Shown: in pieces, positions 1 through 8,077 of the stretch
How positions within the stretch are numbered: position 1 is the stretch's first letter
How the letters are laid out: each line of letters opens with the position of its first letter
DNA from: JBGSMF01 sp964651475
Lineage (GTDB): Bacteria > Chloroflexota > Anaerolineae > Fen-1058
NCBI GenBank assembly: GCA_964651475.1
Contig: CAZYXV010000010.1
Location: 84,715-148,714, forward strand
Reading direction: 5' to 3'
Length of the DNA: 64,000 bases
Made by a program: the position numbers and the translations under genes
Notes under the pieces: generated by a model
What the model was told of the DNA's origin: nothing
Database searches by the model: none
The model's input: the letters and a program-made list of their open reading frames with translations, nothing else

Positions 1-1
1 C

Positions 2-607
2 AATTATGTCCGCCGTCAAGGCTGGCACGTCACGTGTGCACTCAAGGACAATCGCAAGCTCGATGGAACACGCCTCGACCAATTCGCCTACGCTCTCAGG
101 CACAGGCGGTACACTCGTGTGCAAGTGGCCGCTGCGGATGGGCACCGCACCTCCTACTTCATACGCCAGACCACAGGTCATCTCACTGGTGTGCCCGATC
201 CAGTCCGCGTCTTTTTCTCAAAACGGCACCCCAGGGCGAAAGCCCTGGCGTACTTTATGAGTACGGATCTCACTCGCTCGGCCCAATGGGCCTTGCAGGG
301 TTACAGCCGGCGTTGGTCGTGCGAGGTCATCAACTTTTACCTCAAAACCCAAGTGGGCTTGGCCGACTTTCGCGTGCGTTCCTACGAGGCGGTGGACAAA
401 TACGTCGTCGTCGTTCATGTGGCCTGGGCTTACATCGAGCAACGTTTTGTTGCCGAGCATTCGGCTCAGATCAACACATACGGCGACATCATCCGGCAGC
501 ATCGAGACGAGCATGCCATCGATTGGTTGACGGGTGCCATCGAGATGGCAGCAGAAACCGGGAACATCGCCCTGGTCTTACAGCGCTTCCTGCGTCTGCA
601 AGCCTAA
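2..607 (+). CDS. DDE transposase, 3' part (runs off the left edge)
   Basis: The frame is open from the window edge to a TAA at 605-607, so only the C-terminal part, about 200 residues, is visible. It contains YSRRWSCEVINFYLK, which fits exactly the Y-(2)-R-(3)-E-(6)-K signature around the catalytic glutamate of IS4/IS701-like transposases, followed by a typical helix-rich tail. The first ATG in this frame lies at 119, but similarity-like sequence continues upstream of it, so that ATG is not the start. The gene lies outside the 62-kb repeat-bounded element and belongs to whatever sits to its left. The IS family is not certain because the N-terminal half and the inverted repeats are not in view. 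Confidence 0.75.
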   Translation, partial: NYVRRQGWHVTCALKDNRKLDGTRLDQFAYALRHRRYTRVQVAAADGHRTSYFIRQTTGHLTGVPDPVRVFFSKRHPRAKALAYFMSTDLTRSAQWALQGYSRRWSCEVINFYLKTQVGLADFRVRSYEAVDKYVVVVHVAWAYIEQRFVAEHSAQINTYGDIIRQHRDEHAIDWLTGAIEMAAETGNIALVLQRFLRLQA

Positions 608-846
608 CAAGCTCGATCTCCGATAGACTGCCAACGCGCAAGTTCTATGGACTTAATCTACCAGGTAAGTCCAGTGGCTTTTGCGCGTCTATTGGCGGCC
701 CGTCACGTGGCTGATTTTCATATTGTTAAGGTTGCTTTTCGCCAATGTCCAGTTCTTTATTCTGCCGTGTCTGCTTTATTTGCCCTGCCACGTTCCTTCG
801 GCTGCGCTCAGGACAGGTTTTTGACATGCCAACCCCTCAAAAATGG
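608..846. other. Intergenic stretch left of the att repeat
   Basis: No convincing gene is seen. From about 784 the sequence (CCCTGCCACGTT and what follows) is loosely similar to 63167-63210, just upstream of the second att copy. This suggests both att copies are preceded by the same kind of element right end. Confidence 0.4.
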
Positions 847-864
847 TGCGGAATACGAGTATGA

Positions 865-908
865 CTCACGCCGCAGAGGCCGGAGGTTCAAGTCCTCTCG
901 CCCCGACA
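865..908 (+). other. tRNA 3' half (att core), inferred Val(CAC)
   Basis: Sequence from an anticodon-like loop CTCACGC through anticodon stem strand CGCAG, variable loop AGGCC, T arm GGAGG-TTCAAGT-CCTCT, and acceptor strand CGCCCCG plus discriminator A. The 5' half is missing: bases upstream do not pair with CGCAG or CGCCCCG. It is therefore a fragment left by site-specific integration, not a working tRNA gene. The CAC anticodon is read from the loop by position only and is tentative. Confidence 0.6.
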
Positions 909-948
909 AAATGGCACTTGTCGCTTTCGAAGCGACAAGTGCCATTTT
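908..948. terminator. Perfect 19-bp hairpin terminator after the tRNA half
   Basis: AAAATGGCACTTGTCGCTT at 908-926 pairs perfectly with 930-948 around a TCG loop, and A and T tracts lie on the two sides, so it can terminate in both directions. The second att copy has the equivalent hairpin at 63268-63308 and a similar one stands at 23540-23580. Confidence 0.7.
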
Positions 949-1007
949 ATCTTCTTTATTAAGGCCGGACAGAATAAAAAAGATCTGTCAGGCCGCCTCA
1001 AACGCTG

Positions 1008-1628
1008 CTATTCTGTTCTTTCGATGCTATCTCCAAACACCGTCCAACCTGGTCGAGGGCGACGAGCGAATAACTCGAGATAAGGACCGGGCAACTGCTC
1101 AGCGAGATCGTGAACAGCCTCGGGCTTGCGGCTGTGCCCCAGTGCTGGGCCAAGCAATCCCAGATAAAGCGGCGGATGTGGGGGATGAACCTTGCCACGC
1201 CGGCCAATCAAAACATACTCACTGCAACTGGCGACCCAATGTCCCGGCCCATAACGTGGGCGGCCACTCGTTGTGAGTTTCACCCACGGGAACATTGTAA
1301 TTGGCTTGAACCCCCAGGCTCGTCTTGTTGCGACAGCTTCATCTATCTTGGGGCCAGTTCCCCACAAGAACAAGATGCAATTATCGGCGGCCAGCGCCGG
1401 CACCGGCATGGCAAGGATTTCTTGCATCGTCATCGTTGGATAGGTATAGCCGCCTAATCGCGGCTGGTGACTTTTGGGGTTGTCATAAGGCCAGGGTGGA
1501 TCAGCGATAATGACGCCATAACGCCCAAACTGGCTCAGATCCATTTGGCGCGCATCACCGAGGATGATTTTGCACGCAGCGCTTTCGAGATTCATGGGAT
1601 AAATAGAGATCTGAACCGGCTTGCTCAT
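1008..1628 (-). CDS. MT-A70-like N6-adenine methyltransferase
   Basis: A 206-residue protein with the DPPW catalytic motif at residues 43-46, set in a VIIADPPWPYDNP context, and a C-terminal LELFARRPRPGWTVFG block typical of MT-A70/IME4-like phage and plasmid adenine methyltransferases. It probably methylates adenine in DNA, which could protect the element or mark its state. Its start overlaps the stop of the tyrosine recombinase gene by four bases (1625-1628), so the two are co-translated. A clear paralog occupies the same position after the second att copy (63368-64000), which shows that att-methyltransferase is a conserved element end. Confidence 0.85.
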   Translation of the reverse strand: MSKPVQISIYPMNLESAACKIILGDARQMDLSQFGRYGVIIADPPWPYDNPKSHQPRLGGYTYPTMTMQEILAMPVPALAADNCILFLWGTGPKIDEAVATRRAWGFKPITMFPWVKLTTSGRPRYGPGHWVASCSEYVLIGRRGKVHPPHPPLYLGLLGPALGHSRKPEAVHDLAEQLPGPYLELFARRPRPGWTVFGDSIERTE

Positions 1629-2614
1629 TCTTTGTGTTCTTTTTCGATGTGAGGCTGCGTCAGGCGGGCAATCCGCTCGCGCACATCCTCCTGGTTCAAC
1701 ACGGCATAGATGCCATCGGTGACCGACAAGTCAGCGTGCATCAGGTTCATACTGACTGCTTTGTAGGTGGCAACATCCTGGGCTTGCTTGAGCGCATAGA
1801 CCGCATGCCCATGCCGGAGCTTGTGGGGCGAGCGATAGCGCACCCCCGCCGTCTTGCACAGCCGCTTTAGCCCTTTGGCCACCTTGTCGCGGCGGTTTTC
1901 ACCTGACGCGTGCGAGTCGAGGAAACTCATGCCATCGGTGGCGAGAGGCGCATACCAGAGCGCCGAAGGGGGCAGTTGGGTGCGAACGATGTGATCCCAA
2001 CGAGCGGCGACTTGCACCAGGTCGGGAATATCCAACAAGTAAGTGGTGGCGTGCTTGCCGCCCTTGGTTTTGACGCCCAACTTGGGCCATTGCTTGATTT
2101 CACGCTTATCCAGATCAACGCAGTCGAGCGTGAGCGTGACCAAGGCGCGGACGCGCAGGCCAGAGATGAACATGAGCGCCACAGCGGCCTGGTCGCGGAT
2201 ATCGGTGAACGTGACAGCGGGCTGGCTGGTCAGTTGGCGTATCTCTTCGAGAGTGTACCCATCGTGCTCCTTGGGGTCCGGCGGCGCTTTGAGGGGGCGG
2301 AGCGTTTCCAACCAGGCTTCGGTGATTTTGGCATAGCCGCGTTTCTTGTCCATCCTCAACCAGGTGAGGAGGCGCTTGGCCGCGCCGCAGGCCTTGGCGC
2401 GGCTCGATTCGGAAAGATCGCGCCGGGATAGATAGCGCGGGAAGGTTTGCCGGGCTAAATCCGGCACATCGGCAAAGGGTGTTTCATCGGCCCACTCGAG
2501 CAAATGGCGCAAACTGGCCCAGATGCGATCTACGGTTTGCGGGTCTTTTTGCTCGACGGCGAACAGATAGTCAAGATATTCCTTGACGGCCTTATAGTTA
2601 CTTCGATTGATCAT
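1625..2614 (-). CDS. Tyrosine recombinase (element integrase)
   Basis: A 329-residue tyrosine recombinase with an N-terminal SAM-like core-binding domain and a C-terminal catalytic domain. Catalytic residues are readable: Arg in FISGLRVRALVTL, the HxLRH box in SPHKLRHGHA, and the nucleophile Tyr in LMHADLSVTDGIYAVL. It sits between the att-proximal methyltransferase and replication genes, and overlaps the next upstream gene (2598-3005) by 17 bases. Position next to the att repeat makes it the best candidate for the enzyme that integrates and excises the 62-kb element. It is clearly different from the XerD-like enzyme at 27221. Confidence 0.9.
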   Translation of the reverse strand: MINRSNYKAVKEYLDYLFAVEQKDPQTVDRIWASLRHLLEWADETPFADVPDLARQTFPRYLSRRDLSESSRAKACGAAKRLLTWLRMDKKRGYAKITEAWLETLRPLKAPPDPKEHDGYTLEEIRQLTSQPAVTFTDIRDQAAVALMFISGLRVRALVTLTLDCVDLDKREIKQWPKLGVKTKGGKHATTYLLDIPDLVQVAARWDHIVRTQLPPSALWYAPLATDGMSFLDSHASGENRRDKVAKGLKRLCKTAGVRYRSPHKLRHGHAVYALKQAQDVATYKAVSMNLMHADLSVTDGIYAVLNQEDVRERIARLTQPHIEKEHKE

Positions 2615-3005
2615 TCTTCTTTCTCCCCCGGTGAACCTTGGCGCCGCACTCGGCGCATTTCCCAGCCACCAGTTCCAAATACCGATTGGTAGATTTTACG
2701 ACCGGCTGCGCGATCTTGACGGGCTTGTCGCATCGGAAACAGTAGGCCTCATCTTCAGCCAGTGTGGGACCATCGGCTTGATGCTTGAAGGTGCGCAATG
2801 CCCACTCACGGAACTCGGTCCCCACGATCCAGATGTGACCACCCTCATCTCGCTGGTGCGGGCAACCCGTCGGAATATAGCTGCGGTAGATTTGATCTAT
2901 GGTAATGCCGATCTCGGCGGCGAGTTCGGCCGGGCTGTACTTCATCCACAGCAAGCGCGGCAGGCGCGAGAGTTGTACGCGGGTCATACGCGGCTTCTTG
3001 CTCAT
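2598..3005 (-). CDS. HTH plus zinc-ribbon DNA-binding protein
   Basis: A 135-residue basic protein. The N-terminal part (YSPAELAAEIGITIDQIYRS) reads as a helix-turn-helix like those of excisionases or MerR-type DNA binders; the C-terminal part has two CxxC pairs (CFRC and CAEC), a probable zinc ribbon. It overlaps the integrase at its end and the primase at its start (four bases, 3002-3005), so it is made with them. A recombination directionality factor or replication accessory protein is a reasonable guess; no specific family is recognised. Confidence 0.6.
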   Translation of the reverse strand: MSKKPRMTRVQLSRLPRLLWMKYSPAELAAEIGITIDQIYRSYIPTGCPHQRDEGGHIWIVGTEFREWALRTFKHQADGPTLAEDEAYCFRCDKPVKIAQPVVKSTNRYLELVAGKCAECGAKVHRGRKKNDQSK

Positions 3006-4192
3006 TGACGCGCCTCCAGGGCAAGCGTGTATACCTCTAGCCAGCGAACAAAGGCATCGGGCTGCTTCTCGTCATCTATCGCGGGCAATACCTTTTCAGC
3101 CTGTTCCACAACCAAGTGAGCGATCCATCGCCGCAAGTTACCGCTGGCGGACCAGTAATCCGTCAGATCGTGCGCTGGGGGAGGGACGGCAATGATGCGC
3201 TGCGAGACAGAGTGCAGATAGGCTCGGCCTTTGTCGGCGGCAGCATCATTGTCGAGCGCGGCCAGGATCACCCAGGCGGGGGCAAGCAAAGCCGCGTCGT
3301 GTGCATCGAGGCGATGCCGCGCTCCGCCCAGCGTGGCCACGTCGCACATATCACCGGCAGAATGCCAGGCCAGCAGGGCATCAAACTCGCCTTCGACCAG
3401 GAGCAAGATGGGCAGGCCACGCAGATGGTTGCTTCCATACAAGCCTCTCACCCCGCCACGTGGCCCGGCGTACTTGGGCGCGCCACTGGCGTCAGGCCGC
3501 CGCACGTTGACGAACCAGGTGACCTCGCCGCGCAGATGCGGAATAACAATGCCCTGTGGCAGCCAGATGGGGTTGCCATCCAAGCCCCATTTCTGTGGTT
3601 GGTCATGCAGATCGCGCGGATTGTAGCCGAGTTTGAATTGCTTGAGTGTGTCATCGGTGAGACCGCGCTTGGCGTGCAGGTAGCACAATGCCTCTTTGCC
3701 CGATGGATTCCACAGGGTGTCCTGGGCATACTGAACAAACTCGGCGGCGCGCTGGCGCCATATTTGACTGGGCGGGTGGGCCGGCGAGTCAACCATTGGC
3801 GATGTGGGCGAAGGAGTTGAGAGGGCGCCAGATGTTGGCTGAAGCGTAATGCCGGCCTGCCGGGCCAGTTCATTGACCGCGGTTTTAAAGTCAACGTCGT
3901 GCCAGCGCATATAAAAGCTGATGGCGTCGCCGCTATTGGCGCCTTCCGGGCAGCCGGTGAAGCAGTGCCAGCGCCAGGCGCCATTCGGCGAATGATACAC
4001 GCTGAACGCGGTTGGATTGTCGCCTTTGTGCAGTGGGCAACGACTGCGATTGCTGTTGTTAAAGTGCGCTCCGGCCTGCTCAGCCAGGTGGCGCAAGTCT
4101 ATTTGCTCAAGGAGTTGCTGGGTATCCAAAGTTACGACCTCGTAACTCTGACACACTGACAAGGGTTTGCAGCAATTTGGAACGCCCCCCAC
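3002..4192 (-). CDS. DnaG-like primase (CHC2 zinc finger plus Toprim)
   Basis: A primase-type protein of up to 396 residues. Near the N terminus a CHC2 zinc finger is visible (SRCPLHKGDNPTAF, then WHCFTGCPEG). A Toprim core follows, with LLLVEGEFDALLAW providing the acidic residue and DND near ILAALDNDAAADKG. It would make RNA primers for element replication together with the helicase at 4259. The first ATG (4192) lies inside a perfect 20-bp inverted repeat. A TTG at 4129, giving MDTQQLLEQIDLR and preceded by a GAGG Shine-Dalgarno, is an alternative start that leaves the repeat outside the coding region. Confidence 0.8.
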   Translation of the reverse strand: MGGVPNCCKPLSVCQSYEVVTLDTQQLLEQIDLRHLAEQAGAHFNNSNRSRCPLHKGDNPTAFSVYHSPNGAWRWHCFTGCPEGANSGDAISFYMRWHDVDFKTAVNELARQAGITLQPTSGALSTPSPTSPMVDSPAHPPSQIWRQRAAEFVQYAQDTLWNPSGKEALCYLHAKRGLTDDTLKQFKLGYNPRDLHDQPQKWGLDGNPIWLPQGIVIPHLRGEVTWFVNVRRPDASGAPKYAGPRGGVRGLYGSNHLRGLPILLLVEGEFDALLAWHSAGDMCDVATLGGARHRLDAHDAALLAPAWVILAALDNDAAADKGRAYLHSVSQRIIAVPPPAHDLTDYWSASGNLRRWIAHLVVEQAEKVLPAIDDEKQPDAFVRWLEVYTLALEARQ

Positions 4193-4229
4193 CCATGACA
4201 GAGTGCAGTCTTGTCAGTGTGTCAGAGTT
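4144..4229. promoter_or_regulatory. Perfect 20-bp inverted repeat at the primase 5' end
   Basis: AACTCTGACACACTGACAAG at 4144-4163 recurs as its exact reverse complement at 4210-4229, separated by 46 bases. It lies between the helicase and primase genes and overlaps the first possible primase start. It could be an operator, an attenuator hairpin or part of a replication origin; the sequence does not decide. Confidence 0.7.
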
Positions 4230-4258
4230 AAAATGAGTCAAATAATATTGCGTGGGTC

Positions 4259-5473
4259 TCATAGCACCTTCCACATATTCTCCGGATTCTTGCGTCCGGC
4301 GGTATTGAGGACTTGATCACTCAGCGAGCCCCTGGCGCGGTAAATCATTCTTTCCAGGTAGCCCACTTCTTTGCCGAGTTGGATTACGTCTTTGGGTTTC
4401 ATTGGCCCAGTTTCCCTGAGCGTCTGGAGCAACCATTCGGCGCAATGTTCCTCCTCAGTGGGGGGCTGATACTTTTCGGGCGCATCGCCATACCGCAACA
4501 AGACGCCCGTCGGTTCAAGCGGCAGGAACTCGATCCCGATCGGTTTGGGGTAACCGCCCAAGTTTGTCTTGAGCACATCTAACCGGCGCGGACCATTCCG
4601 GTCCTGCTCTTCACCCGTCTGAATGATGTTCAAGCCCAAGATACTGCGGGCCATGGCAATGATGTGCGACGAGCCGCGAAAGTCATCGGCGCTGAGCAAG
4701 TCCATCGCGGCCAGGCCGTTGCGTTTGCGGAGATGGTGGATCAGCAACATGGCAGTATGCGCATCGCTGGCCAGGCCGCTGAGAAACGCCAACACATTGC
4801 GCACATCTTCAACATTGTTCTCGCCCTTTGAACTGATGCTGGATAAGCTGTCTATCACCACCAGCGCTGGATTCAGGGTGACCACCATCTCGATGAGATG
4901 ATCCTGGTAGGTGGGTAGGTTGAGGTCGAGCACTTCAGTGACAGGCGGCGTCATCAGGTAGAGGCGGCTGGTATCCATCTTCCAGGCAGCGGCGCGCTCA
5001 TTAACCAGTTGAGGCAGTCCTTCAGCGTCCACAAAAATCGCGCAGGCATCAGGGATGTTGACAGGCGTACCATCGGGGAAGGTGGTGTTGGCAATGAGGC
5101 GCCAGGCCAGATCGAGCGCGAGATAGGTTTTACCCGCGCCGGGGATCGCGCCCAGTAGGGATAACATTCCGCGCGGGATCCAGTTGCGCCACAGCCACTC
5201 AATGGGGGGCAGGTCAGCGGCCAGGTCTTTGAGAGAAGGAAAGCTCAACTTGCCGCCAGGCACGGCTGCCACAATCTGGCCGATGAGGATGTTTCCATCC
5301 TGGCAAGCAGTCAGGACTTGAACCAGCGCCTGAGTTTTCGCGTCGGGCGGCGCGTCTCGCACCGCTTTGAAGGCGGTCTTGAGCGGCTCGTGAAAGTCGC
5401 TCAACTTGGCTTGGGGATGCAGCCCCGCCAACATATCGGCAATGACTTGAATTTGTAAACGTCTGGTAAGCAT
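4259..5473 (-). CDS. RepA-like replicative helicase (RecA-fold, AAA_25 type)
   Basis: A 404-residue RecA-superfamily ATPase. Walker A is LGAIPGAGKTYLALDLAW, Walker B is LVVIDSLSSIS, and a conserved LLIHHLRKRNG stretch follows, all as in plasmid and phage RepA/DnaB-like helicases. The C-terminal 70 residues look like a winged helix. I place the start at the ATG at 5473 because it has AGGAG seven bases upstream; an in-frame extension to 5539 has no such site. With the primase downstream and iteron-like repeats upstream it forms a plasmid-like replication module. Confidence 0.8.
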   Translation of the reverse strand: MLTRRLQIQVIADMLAGLHPQAKLSDFHEPLKTAFKAVRDAPPDAKTQALVQVLTACQDGNILIGQIVAAVPGGKLSFPSLKDLAADLPPIEWLWRNWIPRGMLSLLGAIPGAGKTYLALDLAWRLIANTTFPDGTPVNIPDACAIFVDAEGLPQLVNERAAAWKMDTSRLYLMTPPVTEVLDLNLPTYQDHLIEMVVTLNPALVVIDSLSSISSKGENNVEDVRNVLAFLSGLASDAHTAMLLIHHLRKRNGLAAMDLLSADDFRGSSHIIAMARSILGLNIIQTGEEQDRNGPRRLDVLKTNLGGYPKPIGIEFLPLEPTGVLLRYGDAPEKYQPPTEEEHCAEWLLQTLRETGPMKPKDVIQLGKEVGYLERMIYRARGSLSDQVLNTAGRKNPENMWKVL

Positions 5474-5489
5474 ACTTTTTCTCCTGATC

Positions 5490-5756
5490 TCAGATAGATA
5501 GCGCCAACTGCGCGGCGGGAACGTCCCATTGAACACCACTGCCGAGCGAGTGGGCGGCAGAGTAGTCTTTGATCCATTGCTCGGCCATCTGGCGAGTGTT
5601 ATCTGTCGCTTTCTGCTGGCCGGCGCTGTGATTCATTCCGCCGCAGATGCACGTGCACTCTGAGTCGGCGGCCTCGTAACATTTGGCATCGCAGCGGCCA
5701 ATGCAGACAGCGCCGCGGTCGCCGCTGCTTGTGTAGGCGGCAATCAAGGTAGTCAT
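5490..5756 (-). CDS. Small cysteine-rich protein, function unknown
   Basis: An 88-residue protein with a dense cysteine block: VCIGRCDAKCYEA, then CTCICGGMNH. The spacing could bind zinc or an Fe-S cluster. It overlaps the next upstream gene by four bases (5753-5756) and lies 17 bases before the helicase start, so it belongs to the replication operon. Proteins with the GRCDAxCY and CxCICGGxNH pattern are familiar from phages and plasmids as hypotheticals, but I know no function. Confidence 0.65.
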   Translation of the reverse strand: MTTLIAAYTSSGDRGAVCIGRCDAKCYEAADSECTCICGGMNHSAGQQKATDNTRQMAEQWIKDYSAAHSLGSGVQWDVPAAQLALSI

Positions 5757-6070
5757 TTGATCACCTCCACAACAGGCTGATAGGGTGGAAACGCGCCGTT
5801 CCAGGGCGCGGGATCTTGGCGGGCCAGGCCGTTTTGTCGCAGGCGAGTTTGAGCGGCCTGCAGATCGCCATTAAAGTAACGGTCGGCCAGGCCGTGCAGG
5901 CCGAGGTGCCCCAGGTAAGAATGCCAGGACCGTCCGTTGAGTTGCTTGCCGCAGCGTGGGCAGCGAGCGGGGGCCGACTTGCTTTTGACCGCCTGGCCGC
6001 CGCGGGGTGCGCCGAGCTTGCGCCCGAAGGCCAAAGCCTCGTTGCGCGTCATTCGTGAATGGCGCTTCAT
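5753..6070 (-). CDS. Small zinc-finger-like basic protein
   Basis: A 105-residue basic protein with a CPRCGKQL pair followed by HSYLGHLGLHGL, giving a possible C2H2-like zinc site. The N terminus is rich in Arg and Lys, fitting nucleic acid binding. It is the first gene of the replication operon on the minus strand, just right of it lies the iteron-like region. No family is recognised. Confidence 0.6.
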   Translation of the reverse strand: MKRHSRMTRNEALAFGRKLGAPRGGQAVKSKSAPARCPRCGKQLNGRSWHSYLGHLGLHGLADRYFNGDLQAAQTRLRQNGLARQDPAPWNGAFPPYQPVVEVIK

Positions 6071-6300
6071 CGGCCACCTCCGCCGGCGGGGTTGACGGGT
6101 ATGGTATAATTAAGACTGAACATAGGTGTCCTTTCTGTGTTCTGTCCCAGAGATGGCGTCCTCCATCTTTGGGCATTTTTTTCAGGTCTTGCGCCACACA
6201 AGACCTCATCGTTCGTCTGATCCCGTGGCCGGAAAGTGCCGATCATACTTGTTACGTCATAATCACAACCTCGTTGTTGTGCATTGATTTACCTCGTTCT

Positions 6301-6451
6301 CGCTGTAATCAGCGAGTTTTTCGCTGATGGCAGCGGCACTCTTTGATTTGCTTTGTTCCCGCTGTAATCAGCGAGTTTTTCACTGTTGGCAACGGCACTC
6401 TTTGATTTGCATTGCCCCCGCTGTTGCCAGCGACTCTCGCTGATGGCAGCG
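6301..6451. repeat. Iteron-like array: six 14-bp palindromes in a 59-bp period
   Basis: The palindrome CGCTGNNNNCAGCG occurs at 6301, 6322, 6360, 6419 and 6438, with a degenerate copy at 6381. They come in pairs 19-21 bp apart, and the pairs recur every 59 bp as two good tandem units plus one shortened unit. An A/T-rich spacer (CACTCTTTGATTTGC) separates pairs. Position beside primase and helicase genes suits a replication origin or Rep-binding site. The remainder of 6071-6613 has no gene. Confidence 0.75.
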
Positions 6452-6498
6452 CCCCCGCGCTTTTCCTTGTTTGCATTGTTCACCTCAATCCCCGTCTG

Positions 6499-6609
6499 CT
6501 TTACACAGTCCACGGTCCACACACACGGCGGACTGTGAAAAATTGGGCCCCCTACCATTCATAGGCCAGGACTATGAACTTGCGGACTGTGTATCGGGAC
6601 TGTGTAAAG
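6499..6609. repeat. Inverted repeat with GGACTGTG motifs
   Basis: CTTTACACAGTCC (6499-6511) is repeated in inverted form as GGACTGTGTAAAG (6597-6609). Two more GGACTGTG copies lie between, near 6531 and 6584. The block sits between the iteron-like array and the end of the 6614-8008 gene and may be an operator or part of the origin. Confidence 0.6.
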
Positions 6610-6613
6610 TCTG

Positions 6614-8008
6614 TTACGATTGCCTGATCCATATAGATTCGTTTTGACCATACTTCCCGGCGCGCAAATCCGCAATGTTGGTTACCGACACGCGGGCCTG
6701 AAGCTTTTGTTGCCGCAGAGCGTAAACCACCTCGCTTTGTATTGCGTCCATGCCGGCGCGGTCAAGGGTGATGATATAGATGTTGCCCCCCGTCGCCCGA
6801 GCGGTAATGGCCCACTTGCGAGCACGATCCTCAGCGTCTTTGTATGCGGTGTGGCGCTCACATTCGATATACAGCGTTTCACTTGGCGTCCACGCCACCA
6901 GGTCAGGATCAAAGATACTCTCGTCGTCCAGGCGTATCGGCAGCGGTGTGCAATCTATAGAATAGCCTGCCTCGCTTAGCAAGTCAGCCGCTTCGAGATT
7001 GAGATAGAGGTGTTCGGGTGTTTTGTGCCGGGCCAGGAGCTGGTCGTATAGCAAACTGGGCTCTTGCAAGAACAAGGCTCGAAACGCATTGCGCCCGGTG
7101 GCCGTCAGGTGCAGCAAATCGGGAAATCGCCCCTGGGCTTTACCGCCGCCGCTCTGGCTAAGCTTTTCAATATCAATCACGCCATACGCGTGCAGGTGTT
7201 TAACTGTGTTTTTGATGCTGGCCGCGCTGGCCACGATCGAAAACTGCCCACCCACTTCATTCAACAATCTACTCCGCCGGCACTCGCCCGTCTTGCCGAT
7301 GAGCTCCAGCAACGTCAGATCCTTTTCAAATGACTCGGATTGCCGCCAGGCTTGAATCCAGTCGGGCAGCCCGGCCACCGGTACAGATGGGGGCACGCCG
7401 CACGCCGCTTGTTGCGCTGGCGATGGAGCGTCGCCGCCGGCCACGGTGGGCAGAAGAGATGGCGGCTTCATTCGCGCTTGTTCCAGTTGGCCTTGGAGGT
7501 CATTGCAACGCTGCTGCAAATTACTCGCCGTCTGCTCCGCTATCCGGCGTTGCTGAACAGCCGTCTCAACCTGCCGCTGCAAATCGGCCATCCGCGCCGC
7601 ATCCGATTGCGTTTGCCGCCTGGCTTGCTCCAGCTCCGCTCGCGCTTGATCGAGCGCCGCTTGCAGTTCCGTGACCCGATCAGCCAACGCGCCCGGCTCC
7701 AGCAGCCCCATGTCCACCATGTCCAGAATGTTGCCCACGTCTGTAATAATCAGGTCAGCCAGAGCTTTGCTGCTCCAGTCCTCGGGCTCGCCGGGGATTT
7801 TCCGTTTCACGGTATCCAACCCCTTGCGGCACAGCGCCATGGCAATCCGAACAATGTGATTGTGCGTTTCCTGGCGCTCTTTTCTCGCAAAAGCTGTCTT
7901 TTGAGCTTGCGCTTCCAGCGCCGAGCGAATCACCCCGAGCATCGGATTGGTTTCCAACATGCTCTTGTGTTCGCCCAGGTCAAAAGCAAGATCATCTGGC
8001 ATGGGCAT
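6614..8008 (-). CDS. Coiled-coil, winged-helix, nuclease-like protein (Replic_Relax-like?)
   Basis: A 464-residue protein with three parts. Residues about 110-185 are a heptad-rich coiled coil full of Q, A, E and R. About 215-310 reads as a winged helix (LTLLELIGKTGECRRSRLL, then SIKNTVKHLHAYGVI). The C-terminal 130 residues contain DPDLVAWTPSETLYIECER, an acidic pattern like that of PD-(D/E)XK folds and of the plasmid replication-relaxation family, which also joins a winged helix to such a domain. It sits directly beside the iteron-like repeats. A role as initiator or relaxase-like protein is inference. Confidence 0.5.
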   Translation of the reverse strand: MPMPDDLAFDLGEHKSMLETNPMLGVIRSALEAQAQKTAFARKERQETHNHIVRIAMALCRKGLDTVKRKIPGEPEDWSSKALADLIITDVGNILDMVDMGLLEPGALADRVTELQAALDQARAELEQARRQTQSDAARMADLQRQVETAVQQRRIAEQTASNLQQRCNDLQGQLEQARMKPPSLLPTVAGGDAPSPAQQAACGVPPSVPVAGLPDWIQAWRQSESFEKDLTLLELIGKTGECRRSRLLNEVGGQFSIVASAASIKNTVKHLHAYGVIDIEKLSQSGGGKAQGRFPDLLHLTATGRNAFRALFLQEPSLLYDQLLARHKTPEHLYLNLEAADLLSEAGYSIDCTPLPIRLDDESIFDPDLVAWTPSETLYIECERHTAYKDAEDRARKWAITARATGGNIYIITLDRAGMDAIQSEVVYALRQQKLQARVSVTNIADLRAGKYGQNESIWIRQS

Positions 8009-8077
8009 GATTCACCCCCTCTCCATTGGAACAAGTTGGTCGGTATATAATTGGTTTTAGCACATTAAATTTCCTTT

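Larger units (their letters stand above)
852..1010 (+). repeat. Left copy of the 62,360-bp-spaced direct repeat (att-like junction)
   Basis: This stretch aligns without gaps to 63212-63370; every position differs by exactly 62,360. The best core, 881-919 versus 63241-63279, is identical, and substitutions cluster in the hairpin stem and toward the methyltransferase end. The repeat covers a tRNA 3' half (about 865-908), a terminator hairpin (908-948) and the 3' end of the methyltransferase gene. A tyrosine recombinase gene lies less than 700 bp away. Together this is the normal anatomy of an integrative element attachment junction. Confidence 0.8.

Noticed and set aside
34..714. Long plus-strand frame at the left edge
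   Set aside because: It is in a different frame from the transposase whose protein motifs are clear, and its product is Arg/Ser-rich shadow sequence.
865..908. A complete tRNA gene at either att repeat
   Set aside because: Only the part from the anticodon loop to the acceptor 3' strand is there; the upstream bases cannot form the D arm, the 5' anticodon stem or the acceptor stem.
6301..6451. A short CRISPR array
   Set aside because: The unit is repeated as a whole (59 bp) with no variable spacers, only two to three units exist and there is no cas gene.
7340..8050. Plus-strand 236-residue frame opposite the coiled-coil gene
   Set aside because: It is the antisense of 6614-8008, has no motif and is very rich in R, L, P and H as expected for a shadow frame.
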